From the NCBI GenBank assembly GCA_028095005.1, contig CM051459.1, forward strand, positions 277,717,229-277,781,228: a stretch of DNA of 64,000 nt, read 5' to 3'. The notes beneath the pieces are model-generated. The model had not been told where the DNA came from. It made no database searches and saw nothing but the letters and a program-made list of their open reading frames with translations. Origin of the DNA: Rhynchospora pubera. Taxonomy: Eukaryota; Streptophyta; Magnoliopsida; Poales; Cyperaceae. A program made the translations under genes and the position numbers. Below, in pieces: positions 1-11,938 of this stretch (position 1 is the first letter of the stretch; every line of letters starts with the position of its first letter).

Positions 1-57
1 AATTTATGTCTAAAAATTAGAAAATTCCTCAAATTCCTAAACGATCCAAACGGCCCC
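1..57. mobile_element. Right end of a Tourist-like MITE (cut by window edge)
   Basis: The segment ends in CGATCCAAACGGCCCC. The same terminal sequence ends the complete Tourist-like MITE at 35142-35309, where it is preceded by AAATTCCTAAG (here AAATTCCTAAA). The left end lies outside the window, so length and target duplication cannot be checked. Non-coding. Confidence 0.45.
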
Positions 58-845
58 ACAAAGTGTTTTGAACCGTCTCATTAAAATTGTTCAAAAATGG
101 ATGTGATGTGAAGCATATCTTTTTCTTATTTTACTTTGAAAGTTTCTCCTTGCTGGAAAAAAAAAGAACAACACCACTGGCAAAATCATAAGGGGAATTT
201 TTACATGGTTGAAACTAAAACTTTCCTTAAGACATAAAAAAAATATAAATTCGATTTGTGTACGGGTTTAGCTTGGGTAGATCAGATTTGATTCAACAGC
301 GAACCCTGCTTTTGATTATGATGACAATAAGGTACGGATTCGGTACTAACAGGTTTTTAATCTGTCGATGTTGGTATATGTCGTAGTGATGTAATCCTGA
401 CGTAATAGTCAACCTTCTCAAGTGGCTTCCAAACTGGAGAGATCCCTCACATCCATTACAAAGAGCAAGTCAATTCTGAACAATCAATTTGCAATGTACC
501 GGGATCATCAAATGTCGGATGCGTACCTGATAACAAGTACAAGTACTGTGCATAAAATTGAGGTCATTTTCTTAGTGGTTGGTGGCTATATGATATCAAG
601 AATTCAATCCATGGCAGCTAATTAATTGTCTATGTTGGCAATAGTTAAATATTTTTTTTAAGTTTTTAATATTTTTAATTCACCGTAGAATTATTATTTT
701 TTACATCTTGAGTATAACAATACTTTATCTATGCCTATATCCTTCGATGTTTACTTCAAACAGTTTTTCTCTTGGGAGATAAGTAACAACATTGTGATAT
801 GAAAGTATATAAATAAGAAATACAAAAAATAAAAAATATATATAT
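58..845. other. Intergenic, no gene recognised
   Basis: AT-rich sequence. A 67-codon open frame at 422-625 has no recognisable motif and is probably chance. The right edge grades into an A/T-rich tract that borders the poly(A) end of the neighbouring LINE. Confidence 0.4.
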
Positions 846-964
846 TTTTTTTTGGGAGAAAACTGGGTAGAGGCTACCTAGTGAAGAAAAAACAAGAAAA
901 GGAAGAAAAGAAAAGAAAAGAAAAACATAGCGAATCACAGCTCTTTTGCAACCAGCTCATATCT

Positions 965-3900
965 CTAGCTGTATCTTAAAAAAAGTGTTGCTTCATTCAC
1001 TATCCATTCATGGATCTTTCCTGCTTCACGATTTTCTCCCCTGAAAACCTGTTGTTTCTTTCCAACCAAACTGCCCACAAAGTGGTTGCCAAGAGTGTCT
1101 TTTGATGAGGTGTCAACCTGGTCGAAACAAGCGTCTGTAAGAGTGCATCTAGGCCGCTGATTTGAGAAGTTGAAGGAGCAATAGCAGAAGGCAAATTGAC
1201 TAATCCCCAAAGTTGCAAAGTGAAGGGGCAAGTCGAAAATAAATGTACATCAGTTTCAAAAATGTTCTGATTGCAGAGAGCACATCCTTGTTGGAAAGGA
1301 ATTTTCCTTTTTAGCAATTGCTCTTAAGTCAAAATTCTATCATGCGTCAGTAACAGTAGAAACATTTTAATTGTTGGCGTCACCTTCAATTTCCAAAACT
1401 CACGGTATTGAAAAGCTTTCCTGCCAGCACTGACAAATGCTTTGTAAAAGGAAGCTGCTGTATACTCTCCAGTTGAATTCCATTTCCAACTCAAGCAGTC
1501 ACGATCTGTTGAGACTGCCATGCTTATCCTATTAGCTTGTGCAATTAATTGCTCTTGTCTCCAATTGAGGGGATTTGGCAGTAGGGTTGTTATGACTGGT
1601 AAAACTTTTGCCAATGTGATCCCTCTTTGTACTGGAGGTACATGCTCAAAACCAAAGTGCAGCAATCTAAAGTCTCCCCATTTGTCATACCAGAAGGAAG
1701 TACTTCTCCATGGTTTAACTACTGTAGAAGTGGATAGTTGGAAATAGAAACGTAGTGCCAAAAGTTCTTTCCAAAAAAAGGAACCTTGCTTGTTCCAACA
1801 TAAACGTGGAATCAAAGGATCTATTTTACTGTACAGGGAGTTAGCAATCCAGTACCATTGCAAATCTTCTATGGAATAGAGTCTCTACCACCAACGAAGT
1901 AGGAGAGCTATATTTTGTAACTTGAGATTATGTAGTCCAAAGCCTCCCAAAGCTTTTGGAGAGCAAACCCTTTCCCAAGCTAATAGCGAAATGCCTCGTC
2001 CACCTGAATTACTGACACCCCAAATAAAATTCCTTCTTAAACGATCAATGGCAACAATCACCCAAGCAGGGAGCTTAAAAACTGTCATGTAAAACACTGG
2101 AACTGACGAGAGAACTGACTGTGCCAAGACTACTCTGCATGCTCTTGACAGCAATCTCCCTTTCCAGCTCTCTAATCTCTTCTGTAACTTGTCTATCAAC
2201 ATTTGGAAAGCCTGCCTCCCTGGTTTTTGAGAAGTGAGAGGTAGTCCTAGATAAGTCAAAGGGAGCTCTACTAAATTGCAAGAAAGATTTGCTTGAATTG
2301 AGCTTTTTTCCTGTTCAGAAAGGTTAAAGGGAATGATAGCACTCTTGTTTGAATTGACATTGACTCCTGAAATTGCTGAGAACTGTTTGAGCACCACACT
2401 CAGTGCTGCAGATGCAGTCCCTTTTTCTGTTGAGAATAGTAACGTGTCGTTTGCATACTGCAGTATGTAATAAGGCTGTCGCAACTTGTCAGTAAGCTGA
2501 AAGTTGATCGCATTGGAAATAGCATGGACCATTTTCCCCAAAACCACGGCAGCCAGTACAAAAAGGAATGGGGATAAGGGGTCCCCCTGAGCTAAGCCTC
2601 TTCTGTGAGAGAATGGCATCCCAATAGTATCGTTGATGACAACTGAAGATGTTGAGGTTTCCAGGAGTAATTTGATCCAGGAAAGGAAACTCGTAGGGAA
2701 ACCCCTGCACTCCAGAGTCTGCATCAAGAAGGGCCAAGCTAAGGAATCGAAAGCTTTTTTGAAGTCAATTTTGAGCATGAATGCAGGCTCTTTGCTTTTG
2801 TGAATTTCAGCCATAATCTCTCTAGCTGCTATGAAAAATTTGTAACAGATCATGCTTTATCAAATGCCAGTGAACCTTAAAGAATTCATTTGGCACTCCA
2901 TCAGGGCCACATGATTTGTTATTTGCCATTCCCATGACTGCCTGGCTTATTTTCAACTCACTGAAAGGATATGTTAGGTCTTACAGCTACAAAGACATGT
3001 CAGCATATAATGCCGAAGGTGTAAATGGAAGGGTTGATATATCTGTGCCCATTAGCTCCTTGTAAAGAGAGGTGAAAGAATCCAAAATTTCAGGTGTATT
3101 ATTGATTACCCTGTTTTCGTGCACTATAAAAGAGATGAACTTTGCTCTTTTCTTTATCGTGGCCAAAGCATGAAAGTAGCGTGTATTGCGATCCCCACAC
3201 GCAACCCACTTGCTACGTGCACGTTGGTGCCATCTTATCTCCATTATATTTGCAAGTTCATAAGCTTTTTTCTCTTGCCAAAGCTCTGACAGCCCACTCC
3301 AACTGAGATAAAGCTTTCAATTCCTTAAGCTTATCCAGGAGCCCAACAACAGCTTTAGCATTTGATAAAAAAATTGCAATGTGAGAGTAGTTCTCCTTAT
3401 GCCATTGTCTTAATGCTTGATGCACCTTATTGATGCAATTGTTGATAACTTCCATTGGCCGACCCTCTCTCTCTGTTGAGTTCCATACCGTCTCGGTCAA
3501 TTCATTAGCTTTTTTATGTTGCAACCAGAATTTTTCAATCCTGAATGGATTTGGTTTTGTTTGCGACTGCCTGCACTTTAAGAGTAATGGACAGTGATCT
3601 GAAACCATAATTGGAAGTGCCTCAAGAGTTATATTGGCAAAAGTAAATTGCCAATTTAGAGAAAGTAACACTCTGTCCAATCTGGAAAAAGTTGGTACAG
3701 GTTGCATATTAGACCAAGTATAGCTCCTGTTTTGTAATGGCATGTCCACTAATTGATTACAATCAATAAAGCTGTTTAAAGCTTGCATTGTTGTGTAGTC
3801 AGTACATAAGGAAGATCTTTCTGTCATCCATCTGACTACATTGAAGTCTCCTAAGATGGCCCACAAACCCGATGAAAGGGAGCAGATATTGCATAGCTGC

Positions 3901-4281
3901 TAGAAGCATTCTGTTCTAGAGGGAGCAATGTGCGGGCCATAGACACATGTAATTAGGAGCTCTTTGTGTTGTTCTAGTGTCTAACAGGAGAGTTGAGCAA
4001 GAGAAGCGAATAGTGAATGAGTTTAAGAGAGAGTAGAAACGCTTCCAACAGATAATGCAGCCTCCTCGCGTGTCAATGGCATCAAGAGAGACGATGTTTG
4101 TATCAAAGAAAGCGGGGAGAAGAGTGCGTAAGCAATAGTGATCGGGATCATGCAATTTTGTCTCTTGGAGACGCTATATCACAACGTGAGGATCTTAAAC
4201 CCTCAAAAATAACTCTTCGTTTTGCAGCTTCACCTAACCCTCTAACATTCCTTGTCAAAAGTTTCATGGGTTTATAAGACA
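965..4281 (-). pseudogene. LINE ORF2: endonuclease, reverse transcriptase, zf-RVT (broken)
   Basis: The start is the ATG at 4281, which opens a frame reading LLTRNVRGLGEAAKRR, typical of the endonuclease N terminus; it is frameshifted near 4165. The endonuclease continues with WAILGDFNVVR (about 3860) and ends near the MVSDHCPLLLK motif (about 3600). The reverse transcriptase at 2853-1885 shows KIDFKKAFDSLAW, GLAQGDPLSPFLF and YANDTLLFS; this last is the catalytic FADD-type box with N in place of one aspartate, which should abolish activity. The frame at 1863-1324 is the RT C-terminal region. The one at 1317-1000 carries the zf-RVT pattern CALC...HLFSTCPF...LWGLVN. At least four frame breaks or stops separate these pieces. 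Together they would drive target-primed reverse transcription; this copy cannot. Confidence 0.85.
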
Positions 4282-4339
4282 TGCATACAAGAAAGCTTCT
4301 ACAAAAAATAGCGAAACGCCAGCATAAAACTAAAGCAAA

Positions 4340-7300
4340 TCAACTAGATAGTTCATCCTCTGAACTTGCATCCAGCTGAACGCACTGCTCATGATCTTGA
4401 GGATCAAGTGTTGCTTCAGTTCCCTCCAAATGCTTTGGAGCATGGGATTTTAAAGGAGTAGCTTGCTTGCTTTTCTTACTGGGCCTGCCTCTAACCTTTA
4501 TGGGGCTGAGTACCTGAGTATAATCAAGCAAGTTAGCTTGTCTAACAGCAATATGTGAATTCTGGGCCGGGAAAAGTCGGTTCTCTTTTGGGCCAGAAAC
4601 AGTTGGGTCAAAGATCACCGGTTGATTATTATTTGCACCAATTAAAGAAGCTCTATCTAACGACTCTGCATACGTTAGAGGCACATCTACAAAATTTGTA
4701 GGCTCTAAAGTATCAATTAAGGCAGGGTTACTACGTGCTGATTTGCAATTTCTAGGCAAGGTTTTCCTACCCTGAGTACCCTCCCCTGGTTTCACTTTAT
4801 TTCCTAATTGTTTTCTCTTGCCTTGAGAAGTACAATGTACTGCCAGCTGTGATTCAAAATGTGTTTCTTTCAACAAAGTTTCTGGGAACATATCAGTAGC
4901 AGACAAAGAGTCTGTGCAAGTGAGAGCTGGGAGATGAGAAAGAGACAGAACCTGATCTGAGTCATTAGCTGGCACCAGCTGATTACTGGTTGCAAACTTA
5001 GAGATACTGGTATGAACTGACGCCTGCAATTCCTCCAAATCTTTTGTGGAGAGTCGCTTGTGTGGTCTTTCATGTGTGCGAGATCTGACAGAAGTTTCTT
5101 CCCAGAAGGGATGAACTGTTTCTCGTACGCCATGAGACATCACCTGAGTCGGGCCCAACCGACTCCTCACTTCACTGCTCGTACTTCCTTTCGCCAAGAA
5201 ATTCCTTTTAAGAATTGTTACACTTCCATGCTCCGGCTTCTTGCCACGTGCTTCTTCCCTCCCAGCGGCGTTCACAGCCGCCGTAATATCAGCTGGTATC
5301 TGAGACTGTTCCACATTTCTGAAAATGCGTCTCAGATCTCTTACATTGATTGTGATTGTTTCCTCTCGGTCAGGAAAAGGTTCCTCCAATGGTTCCGGCT
5401 CGTTGATTTGTCTGACACTTGGCCTATCTACCACCGACGGCAGTTTTGGTAAATCAGCTAAAGTGAAGGTTTGACAGGACAACCATTTTTGAATCAACAC
5501 TGAGACATGATACTCTTAGCCCCCAATGAACAAACTTAACCTGTGAGGAATTTTTGCTAAATCCGGCACTGCCACCATAGCGTCCCAGCTTACAAGATTC
5601 CGGGCTCATTGTAAACAATTGTGCCTAGGTAATTGTCAAATTTTCCCACTGCTTGCATGACATATTCTTCTCTCCATAAATGGAAAAGTGGCGCCACTAG
5701 GTGGACCCAAACCTTGAACCTTGGAATGGTAATGTCAGAATTGAGCAACGGCGACCAGAGAGCCGCCATGTAGCCCTGGTCCCACCATTCCTCCGTGAAA
5801 GCCATTGCAATGTGATCGAGATGTAAACCGGGGTCAACCAAATTAACCTTGTACTCGACTAGTCGTTTATAGCAAAGTAAAGGTGTTGATCCCACAGAGA
5901 TGGGTATGATTACTATTCTTATTGGTTCGTTAACTCTAGACAGTAAAAGTTTAGAAAAGTTTTCGAGTCACAACTGGGATAAATAAAAGAGAAATTAAGG
6001 AATGCAATTGCAAATATGAAAATAATGCAAAATAATGCAAGTAAATATTTTTGGGGTTTTCTAACAGTTTAATATATGATGCGAAAAGTGCCTTAGGGTT
6101 CGATTTCACTTAGGTTTGGTCGCAGGGTTGCGAAACATACCACTTTCATGTCTCCGTTTCACTAATCCGGTCCGGATCATGGCTAATCCGGTCCGGATTC
6201 CACTGCGTGAATATTGTGATTTACTCAATTGCTGATTTATTCAAGTCAAGGGTCCATCTAGCTATACCTAAACTCCCTAACCCTTTCCTGTCACTTATTG
6301 GGTATGGTATTTGGTATAGAACCTAGTGTTAACCCTCATCGAATGAATTGCACCCTCAACTTTCATTTGCCGGTGGACCTATTCGAGTTTACAATTGATT
6401 TTCTGCGAGATATCTAACTTAGACTTTCGCCTAATTAGAAGTGTTTACTTTTGGTTACTAACTGGTCGACTTTCGCCATTGACCTACCTCGAAATACTAG
6501 TGAAAGGTTCAATTATTATAATGAGTTGATGTCTCAAACGAGTGCGGTCGTACACAAGTAATAATAAACACAAAACACAAAGCAAATCAATAAAACTCCC
6601 AAAGGTAATTGACTTTTTCCATCAACCAAAAGAGTAAATCAAGCAATCCAAACCCTAAGCTACATCTACCCCTAAAGCATTAAAAGTTTAGCCTAACATA
6701 ACTTCAAACAACAAGCAAATAGCAAGAGGTAAAGTCATACAAGCCATAGAAATAGAATTTAGAAAGAAAGTATGAGAGAAACAACAATTATTCAAGTTTT
6801 TAAGTTGTAAACCGCTATCGTCGCGCTAGAGAACGCCTTAAGACCTTGAGAACTCGTTGTCACAACAAAGCAAAGCTCCAAAACGTGCTCCACCTCTGCC
6901 CTAGTCACCGAAAGAAGAGAGAAAAACGCCCAAAACCTAGATCTGCTGCTGGAGAGAGAAAGATAAAGTTGTGGAATGAGGAATGATGCTTTCCAAAGAT
7001 GGAACACACCCTAAATGTCTCCCTCTGCCTGCCTGGACGTCCAGCTACCTTCCCCCAATCATACACACGAAATTACCTCACTTTGCATAAAAGAAATCGC
7101 CTTTAATTTCTGATCAGAACCTTCTTTATATGGCAATCCGGATCGGACATGATGCAATCTGAACCGGATTAGAGCCACTGGATTGAGTTTGCATAAGGAT
7201 CGGGTCCGGATTAGGAGGAATCCGGACTGGATTGTAGAGGTTGAGTGAGATAGGCTGTGGAGTGGTTGGCCTTGTGAGTAGGCGGTGCATCGGGCTAAGT

Positions 7301-8483
7301 CGAGACTTGATCTAAGCTAGGAATGAGTCGTCTAGCTATCCAATTCGTTGTTTCTTTGCTGCTTTCCTCGAGTTCCTATAAAAATAAAACAAAACGCAAC
7401 GACAGTGCCAAATCTGGCAAACAAAAGAGAAAAACAAGATAAAATCAAAGTTTTTATTATAATTTCGATGTGAAGTCTGGCCAAAATATCAATATAAATA
7501 TGAGATATCACAATGTCAAAAGCTTCGACTTGTTGCGGTGGGGAGACCAAGAAGCAACCACCATTAAGAGTACCTACCTTGAGATTAGAGGCCTTGACCA
7601 ACCCAGTTTCTTCCACCATGTTAGCAATAAAGTCAAATGACATCTCCATCGAAAAATTGGGTGGTTGAGTAATCACCAATGACTTTGACAGCTTCGCAAT
7701 TTCTGTTAAATACTTGTCATCATTGGAAAGGAAGCAAGAGACCGACGTTGGACGGTCGGCGTCTGGTGGTAGGATATTAGAGGCCTTGGGGTCAGTTAGG
7801 AGATCCAGGAAGTCAGGTTCACCTTCTTGAGCATAAGGTGATTTGACGGCCTGAGAGTGGCGGCTCGTATTGGCCTGCTGTACTGGTTGGGGGTGGCCCC
7901 TATTGACTGTCTGAAGAGGTGGAGGTGGTGGCTGAGAATGGTTGGGAGGCGGTTGGTGGCGCTTAGTCGGTGCACAGTGACGCCGAGGGGCCTGCTTCCT
8001 TGACTGCCTCCTGTTGTTGTTGTTGTAGTACCTCCTAGCCAGGAAAGTTTGCTTCTTTGTGTCAGGACACTCATGGAAGGTGTGCTCCTCCTTCCAACAC
8101 GCCGCATACATGTTAGGGTTACGACAGATGGGCGCAGCGTGGCCTCTCCGAAAGCAGCAGAAGCATCAGTTGTTCCAATTAGGGTCACTAAGATCCGGCG
8201 GAAAGGTTAAGGTGGTGGGGCTATCAAGGGAAGTGATGAGAGTAGGTTGTCATGGTATGGCTGGGTGCGGTGGAGGTAAGTTATTAGGTGGAGGTGGTGG
8301 AGGGTTGGTGGGTTTCGGCTTTCCTGTGGCCAAGATCTGAGCGTAGGAGGGTTTGTCACCATAGATTGAGAGCGCCGTCGTGTGCTGGAGACGAAGAGGG
8401 GCGGCGGAGGAGGGAGCTGCCCTAGTCCTGCCTCTACGGACAGTTTGCCATCCGTCGGAATCGAGTCCTTTCTGGGTCGCCAT
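4340..8483 (-). pseudogene. LINE ORF1, gag-like DUF4283-type protein, split by an insertion
   Basis: The ATG at 8483 starts MATQKGLDSDGWQTVRRGR, the usual opening of plant LINE ORF1, followed by a proline-rich stretch (about 8270-8310). A possible zinc-knuckle relic, CMYAACWKEEHTFHECP, is read across about 8110-8060, with a frame change between it and the N-terminal frame. The frame then reads to QVEAFDI, is interrupted at 5813-7510, and resumes with AMAFTEEWWDQGYMAALWSP after the insertion, so the two sides are in register across the target site. Downstream, FKVWVHL...LWREEYVM resembles the DUF4283 fold that precedes the zinc knuckle. A frameshift near 5590 and an in-frame stop near 5520 break the C-terminal part, which continues to the stop at 4340 and is polar and low in complexity. 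Its role in the family is RNA binding. Confidence 0.7.
5813..7510. mobile_element. Solo-LTR-like element inserted in LINE ORF1
   Basis: The element begins TGATCGAGATG and ends GAGATATCA, so it has TG...CA ends, and it is flanked by an exact 5-bp duplication CAATG (5808-5812 and 7511-7515). Removing it with one CAATG copy rejoins the LINE ORF1 frame. It is 1,698 bp, has no long ORF and no internal pair of terminal repeats, which fits a solo LTR; lengths of 1.5-1.8 kb are usual for Athila/Ty3-type LTRs (family knowledge). It contains several copies of the motif AATCCGGTCCGGAT or near relatives (about 6165-6200 and 7135-7235). The minus strand near 7415 reads TTTGGCACTGTCGTTGCG, reminiscent of the GGCGCCGTTGCCGG motif common in plant Ty3 elements. 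The family assignment is inference; the borders are seen directly. Confidence 0.75.
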
Positions 8484-8530
8484 GGAATCGCCTCTCGAAT
8501 CGTCTCCGATCGTCTTTTAACGATATGATA

Positions 8531-8632
8531 AATTTTTTTTTGAAGATAAATTGGAGGTCTAAGCCACCCAACTTATTTTTAAATTAAATGTCTATGAAAG
8601 ATCCCCCCCAGTCGGGTTTCGAATCTGCGACC
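8531..8632 (-). mobile_element. SINE-like insertion with 14-bp target duplication
   Basis: A 102-bp insert lies between two exact copies of TTAACGATATGATA (8517-8530 and 8633-8646). On the minus strand it starts with GGTCGCAGATTCGAAACCC, containing a pol III box-B-like GATTCGAAAC, and ends in an A-rich/T-rich tail. A long TSD plus a box-B core and simple tail indicate a tRNA-derived SINE, apparently 5'-truncated because box A is not visible. It lies at or just outside the LINE 5' end. Confidence 0.6.
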
Positions 8633-8646
8633 TTAACGATATGATA

Positions 8647-10076
8647 GTTGGAGGTGATATTTTGGAAATTTGATTTTGAAAATAAAATAAAATTGATGGA
8701 GAGAATTTACAAATCCGATCCGGAAACATTATCATTTGTGTGAATGTGATCATGTTTGAATTAAGAACAAGTCTTTCAACTTTAAAAATCTACAAATTGT
8801 TGTTATAATCACTAAATTAATAGAAATATAATTATCCATTGAAGACGATATTATAACAATTAAAAAAGGGACTAAAGAATGTTTCCGCGTGCTTTCAGCG
8901 ACGAGTCAGAGTTGACCGGGGAACACTTGGCGGTACGACTGTACGAGAAAAATCAAGTGAAGAGAATTTGAGAACACACGATAGTGGGTCCATTTTCGTT
9001 TATACTTTATACTTGATATGTACTGGTTTGTCATACGCTGAAGTACCTCCAAAATTTCCAATGACATTAAGCTTCCATACGAAGTTGCATACACGAATGG
9101 TTCAACTACCGAATGTAAGACGAATTCAGAGAGATTTTTGGTACTAAGCTTGTGTTAATTTAGATATATTTAAGTGATAACAAGACACTTTCCACAGATT
9201 CCATTACACGACTCGTGCTAATTAAAAATTATTTTCGTATTTTAAGGCCAATTCCAACGAGCATGACTGAGCTCATCAGTTTAGGACAGTTTGATTTGCC
9301 TGAAATTTTATTACTGAATTTTTATGTTTGTAATAAAATTTGGCATATTGATGGACAGAAAAGGTTTTGGTATTACGAAATTTGCTAGAATATAAAGCTG
9401 TTACGTGATATAAATCGATTCTAATGTTATTATTATTGGTGGAATCCGAAAAAATATTTAAATGGACATCAAGTATCATATTAAATATCGATATCAATAC
9501 TAAATATTTTAAAAAGCAAATTAAAAAACAATTAATAATATTAAAACGTTACTGCACTATCAATAAAAAATATATTTGGAATTTGAAAATTCCGAATTTT
9601 AGAATTTTAAATCTAAAATTTTAATTTATTTATTGATTATAATTTTTCCCTATTTCTTATTGATTTAACCTAAAGAGGGCAATTTAGATATTTTCAAGAT
9701 GTTAGAGTGTTATTTTTCTAATTAGAGTGATACATTTCTAAGTTTTACAAAAAATAATGAGATAAAACTAATTTTAAAAATTATATAGAGACATAACAAT
9801 AATTTATATATATTTTTTTAGATAAATTGGGGTCCAGTCTCTCAACTTATTTTTTCAAACATGGGACCTTACACTAAAGATGCATTGCTTTATTTAATGC
9901 AAGACCAAGAGCTGATCTCACAACTAATTTATAATTAAAAAATAACATTCTCTAATTATCAATTGTTCACGTGACATATATCTATTTTTTCAAATATAAA
10001 TATAAATGACAATTAAGTGGGTCAATGGTTCAACTGTTTCTTAAATTTCAATTCATACCAAATATGCGCTTTCTCG
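8647..10076. other. AT-rich intergenic with decayed repeat pieces
   Basis: No coding sequence is supported. 9826-9862 (AGATAAATTGGGGTCC...CTCAACTTATTTTTTC) resembles the 3' part of the SINE at 8531-8632 and is probably a second, older copy in the same orientation. About 9674-9800 resembles the GGGTGATTTAG...GCCACT hairpin MITE family found at 13849 and 51108, but only fragments remain. The open frames at 9276-9497 and 9424-9624 have no motifs. Confidence 0.35.
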
Positions 10077-10079
10077 TAA

Positions 10080-10268
10080 GGCTGTGTCTGGATGGTGGGA
10101 AGTGGGAAGAAGGAATAAGGAATAAAGAATTTTTTTCAATAAATTTATTCCTAACCATCCAAACTCTTCACAAAAGTTACACACTTCCCAATAAATTTAC
10201 CCCTTCTCAATAAATTTCTTCCCTTCTTCCTTCTTCCTACCTTATTCTCAACACATCCAAACGGAGCC
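10080..10268. mobile_element. Tourist-like (PIF/Harbinger) MITE, 189 bp
   Basis: The terminal repeats are imperfect: the left end starts GGCTGTGTCTGGATG and the right end, reverse-complemented, GGCTCCGTTTGGATG. The element is flanked by TAA on both sides (10077-10079 and 10269-10271), the 3-bp duplication typical of PIF/Harbinger elements. It shares the internal tract CTCTTCACAAA plus GTTACACACTTCCC with the copies at 12460, 35142 and 48993. Non-coding. Confidence 0.75.
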
Positions 10269-10780
10269 TAAGATAAGAAAATATAAAGGACGTTGCATTC
10301 TATGACTTAAATCGGTGCTTTCAAAACTGTATCGGATACCATAAAATTTTGGTAATATAAAAAACTAGAACAATGACCGGAACAGTGGTATCCGGTATTG
10401 TGAAAGAAAAAACCGGAAAAAAATGGAAAATATTGAAAAAAATATATCAGATTTCGATCAACTGATCGGTAGTCGGTAGATACGCCGGTACGATTTAAAA
10501 AACACTGATTTTAATCTAAATCCGCATATGAGAATGAAATTATAGACATGGCGAAAGATGCTTGTCCAGAATCCTAAAATTCACTGACAACGAATGAGAA
10601 AAAACAAAGATGCAATTGGCAAGTTGTCTACTAGCTAGTCGCTACTCTACATAGTTGAATAAGTGATTGACTATTCACATCTTTTTTGAAACAAGACTAT
10701 TCACATCTTTAAATCTATATCACGTGCTTACAAAATATCGACTATAATAATGTACAACTCTTTTTAGATAGTCTCGACAG

Positions 10781-10951
10781 GAATCCTTATCTCCTCCCGC
10801 GCGGGACCGTCCAGCGCAGCCTACGAACCGTCCGATCTGATTTGGACGGTTCGGGCCTACCAATCAGGTTACATACATGGAGCTTCCTTTACCATTGAGA
10901 TTAAATCAAACGGCTCACAGCACTGCACCATGCGGGACGGGATTTCATTTC
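10781..10951. mobile_element. MULE-type MITE, 171 bp
   Basis: It is flanked by exact 10-bp copies of GTCTCGACAG (10771-10780 and 10952-10961). The ends are GAATCCTTATCTCC on the left and, reverse-complemented on the right, GAAATGAAATCCCGTC. A 9-10-bp duplication indicates Mutator-like transposition. The inner right half is similar to the element at 18652-18828 (ATCAAACGGCTC against ATCAGACGGCTC, then CACCATG). GC-richer than its surroundings; no ORF. Confidence 0.65.
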
Positions 10952-11223
10952 GTCTCGACAGTGGCTGTCAAGGACGACTATAATGCAAAACTTAAGGTTC
11001 ATATCCGATGCTTCTCGTTTAACATAGACAGAATTGAATGTCATTAAAATTCAAACTAATTTATCGGTAATTTATCGGTAATGAATCCAATCTACATGTG
11101 CAAATATTTTGGCATGGATCGTATATCATATTAAACTTAAATTCATATAGTAATTGTATCAAAATATATAATTAGATTTTAGTCATGAGACTCAATAATT
11201 GAATAACTCATATATTGCTATAT

Positions 11224-11938
11224 ATTGACTAAAGTATACTTCAGCATACAGATCAAACCCGTATGCTGGAGTCGTTTTTCAAAATTTAAAATTCAAACTA
11301 TCGATCCAAACTGTTCAAATTGTTCTTCATATAAAAATATCCATTAAGATCAAATTTTATATTTTTTCGAATTTTTTTTTATATATATTATGCTATTTTC
11401 AAATTGAAGGGTCAGAATGTTCCTTTATAGTGTTTTTTGAAAATAACATAATATATAGAAAAAATATTTGAAAAAATATAAATTTTGATTTCCTAGGAGA
11501 TTCAATATGGAGAACAGTTTGAACCATTCCAATCGACTGTATGAATTTTAGATTTTGAAAAACGACTCCAGCATACAGATCAAATTCATATGCCGGAGTT
11601 GTTTTTCAAAATCTAAAATTCAAACAGTCAATCCCAATCGTTCAAGTTATTCTCCATATAAAAATATCCTTCAAGACCAAATCTTATATTTTTTTGAATT
11701 ATTTTGTTATATATTATGCTATTTTTAAATTGAAGAGTCATAAATACTCCTTTATAGTGTTTTTTAAAAATAGCATAATATACAGCAAAAAAATTCGAAA
11801 AAATATAAATTTTGGTTTCCTATGAGATTTCTATATGGAGAACAATTTGAACGGTTCGGATCTACTGTATAAATTTTAGATTTTGAAAAACGACTCCAGC
11901 ATACAGACAATTCGTATGCTGAGTATACTTTAGTCAAT
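11224..11938. mobile_element. Tandem double-hairpin MITE, about 715 bp
   Basis: The outermost sequence ATTGACTAAAGTATAC on the left is mirrored by GTATACTTTAGTCAAT on the right. Inside are two consecutive, similar palindromic units (about 11241-11575 and 11576-11910). Each starts with CAGCATACAGA/CATATGC-like ends and CGACTCCAGC/GGAGTCG boxes, and each folds on a central AAAATAGCATAATATA-like region. It looks like a hairpin MITE that duplicated in tandem or inserted into its own copy. No unambiguous TSD was found; the right flank is a TCTCTC/TATATA microsatellite. Non-coding. Confidence 0.6.

Larger units (their letters stand above)
848..8516 (-). mobile_element. Degenerate L1-type LINE retrotransposon, minus strand
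   Basis: Read on the minus strand this is a plant L1-like non-LTR retrotransposon: ORF1 (gag-like, 8483 down to 4340), a gap of about 58 nt, then ORF2 (endonuclease, reverse transcriptase, zf-RVT; about 4281 down to about 1000), a short 3' region, and an A-run seen as a T-run at 848-856 on the plus strand. Both ORFs carry stops and frameshifts, so this copy is dead. A 1,698-bp LTR-type element interrupts ORF1; without it the LINE is about 6 kb, a normal length. The 5' border is only approximate and I found no convincing LINE target-site duplication. Confidence 0.85.

Noticed and set aside
8059..8340. 93-codon plus frame, glycine-rich
   Set aside because: Antisense shadow of the LINE ORF1 proline-rich region.
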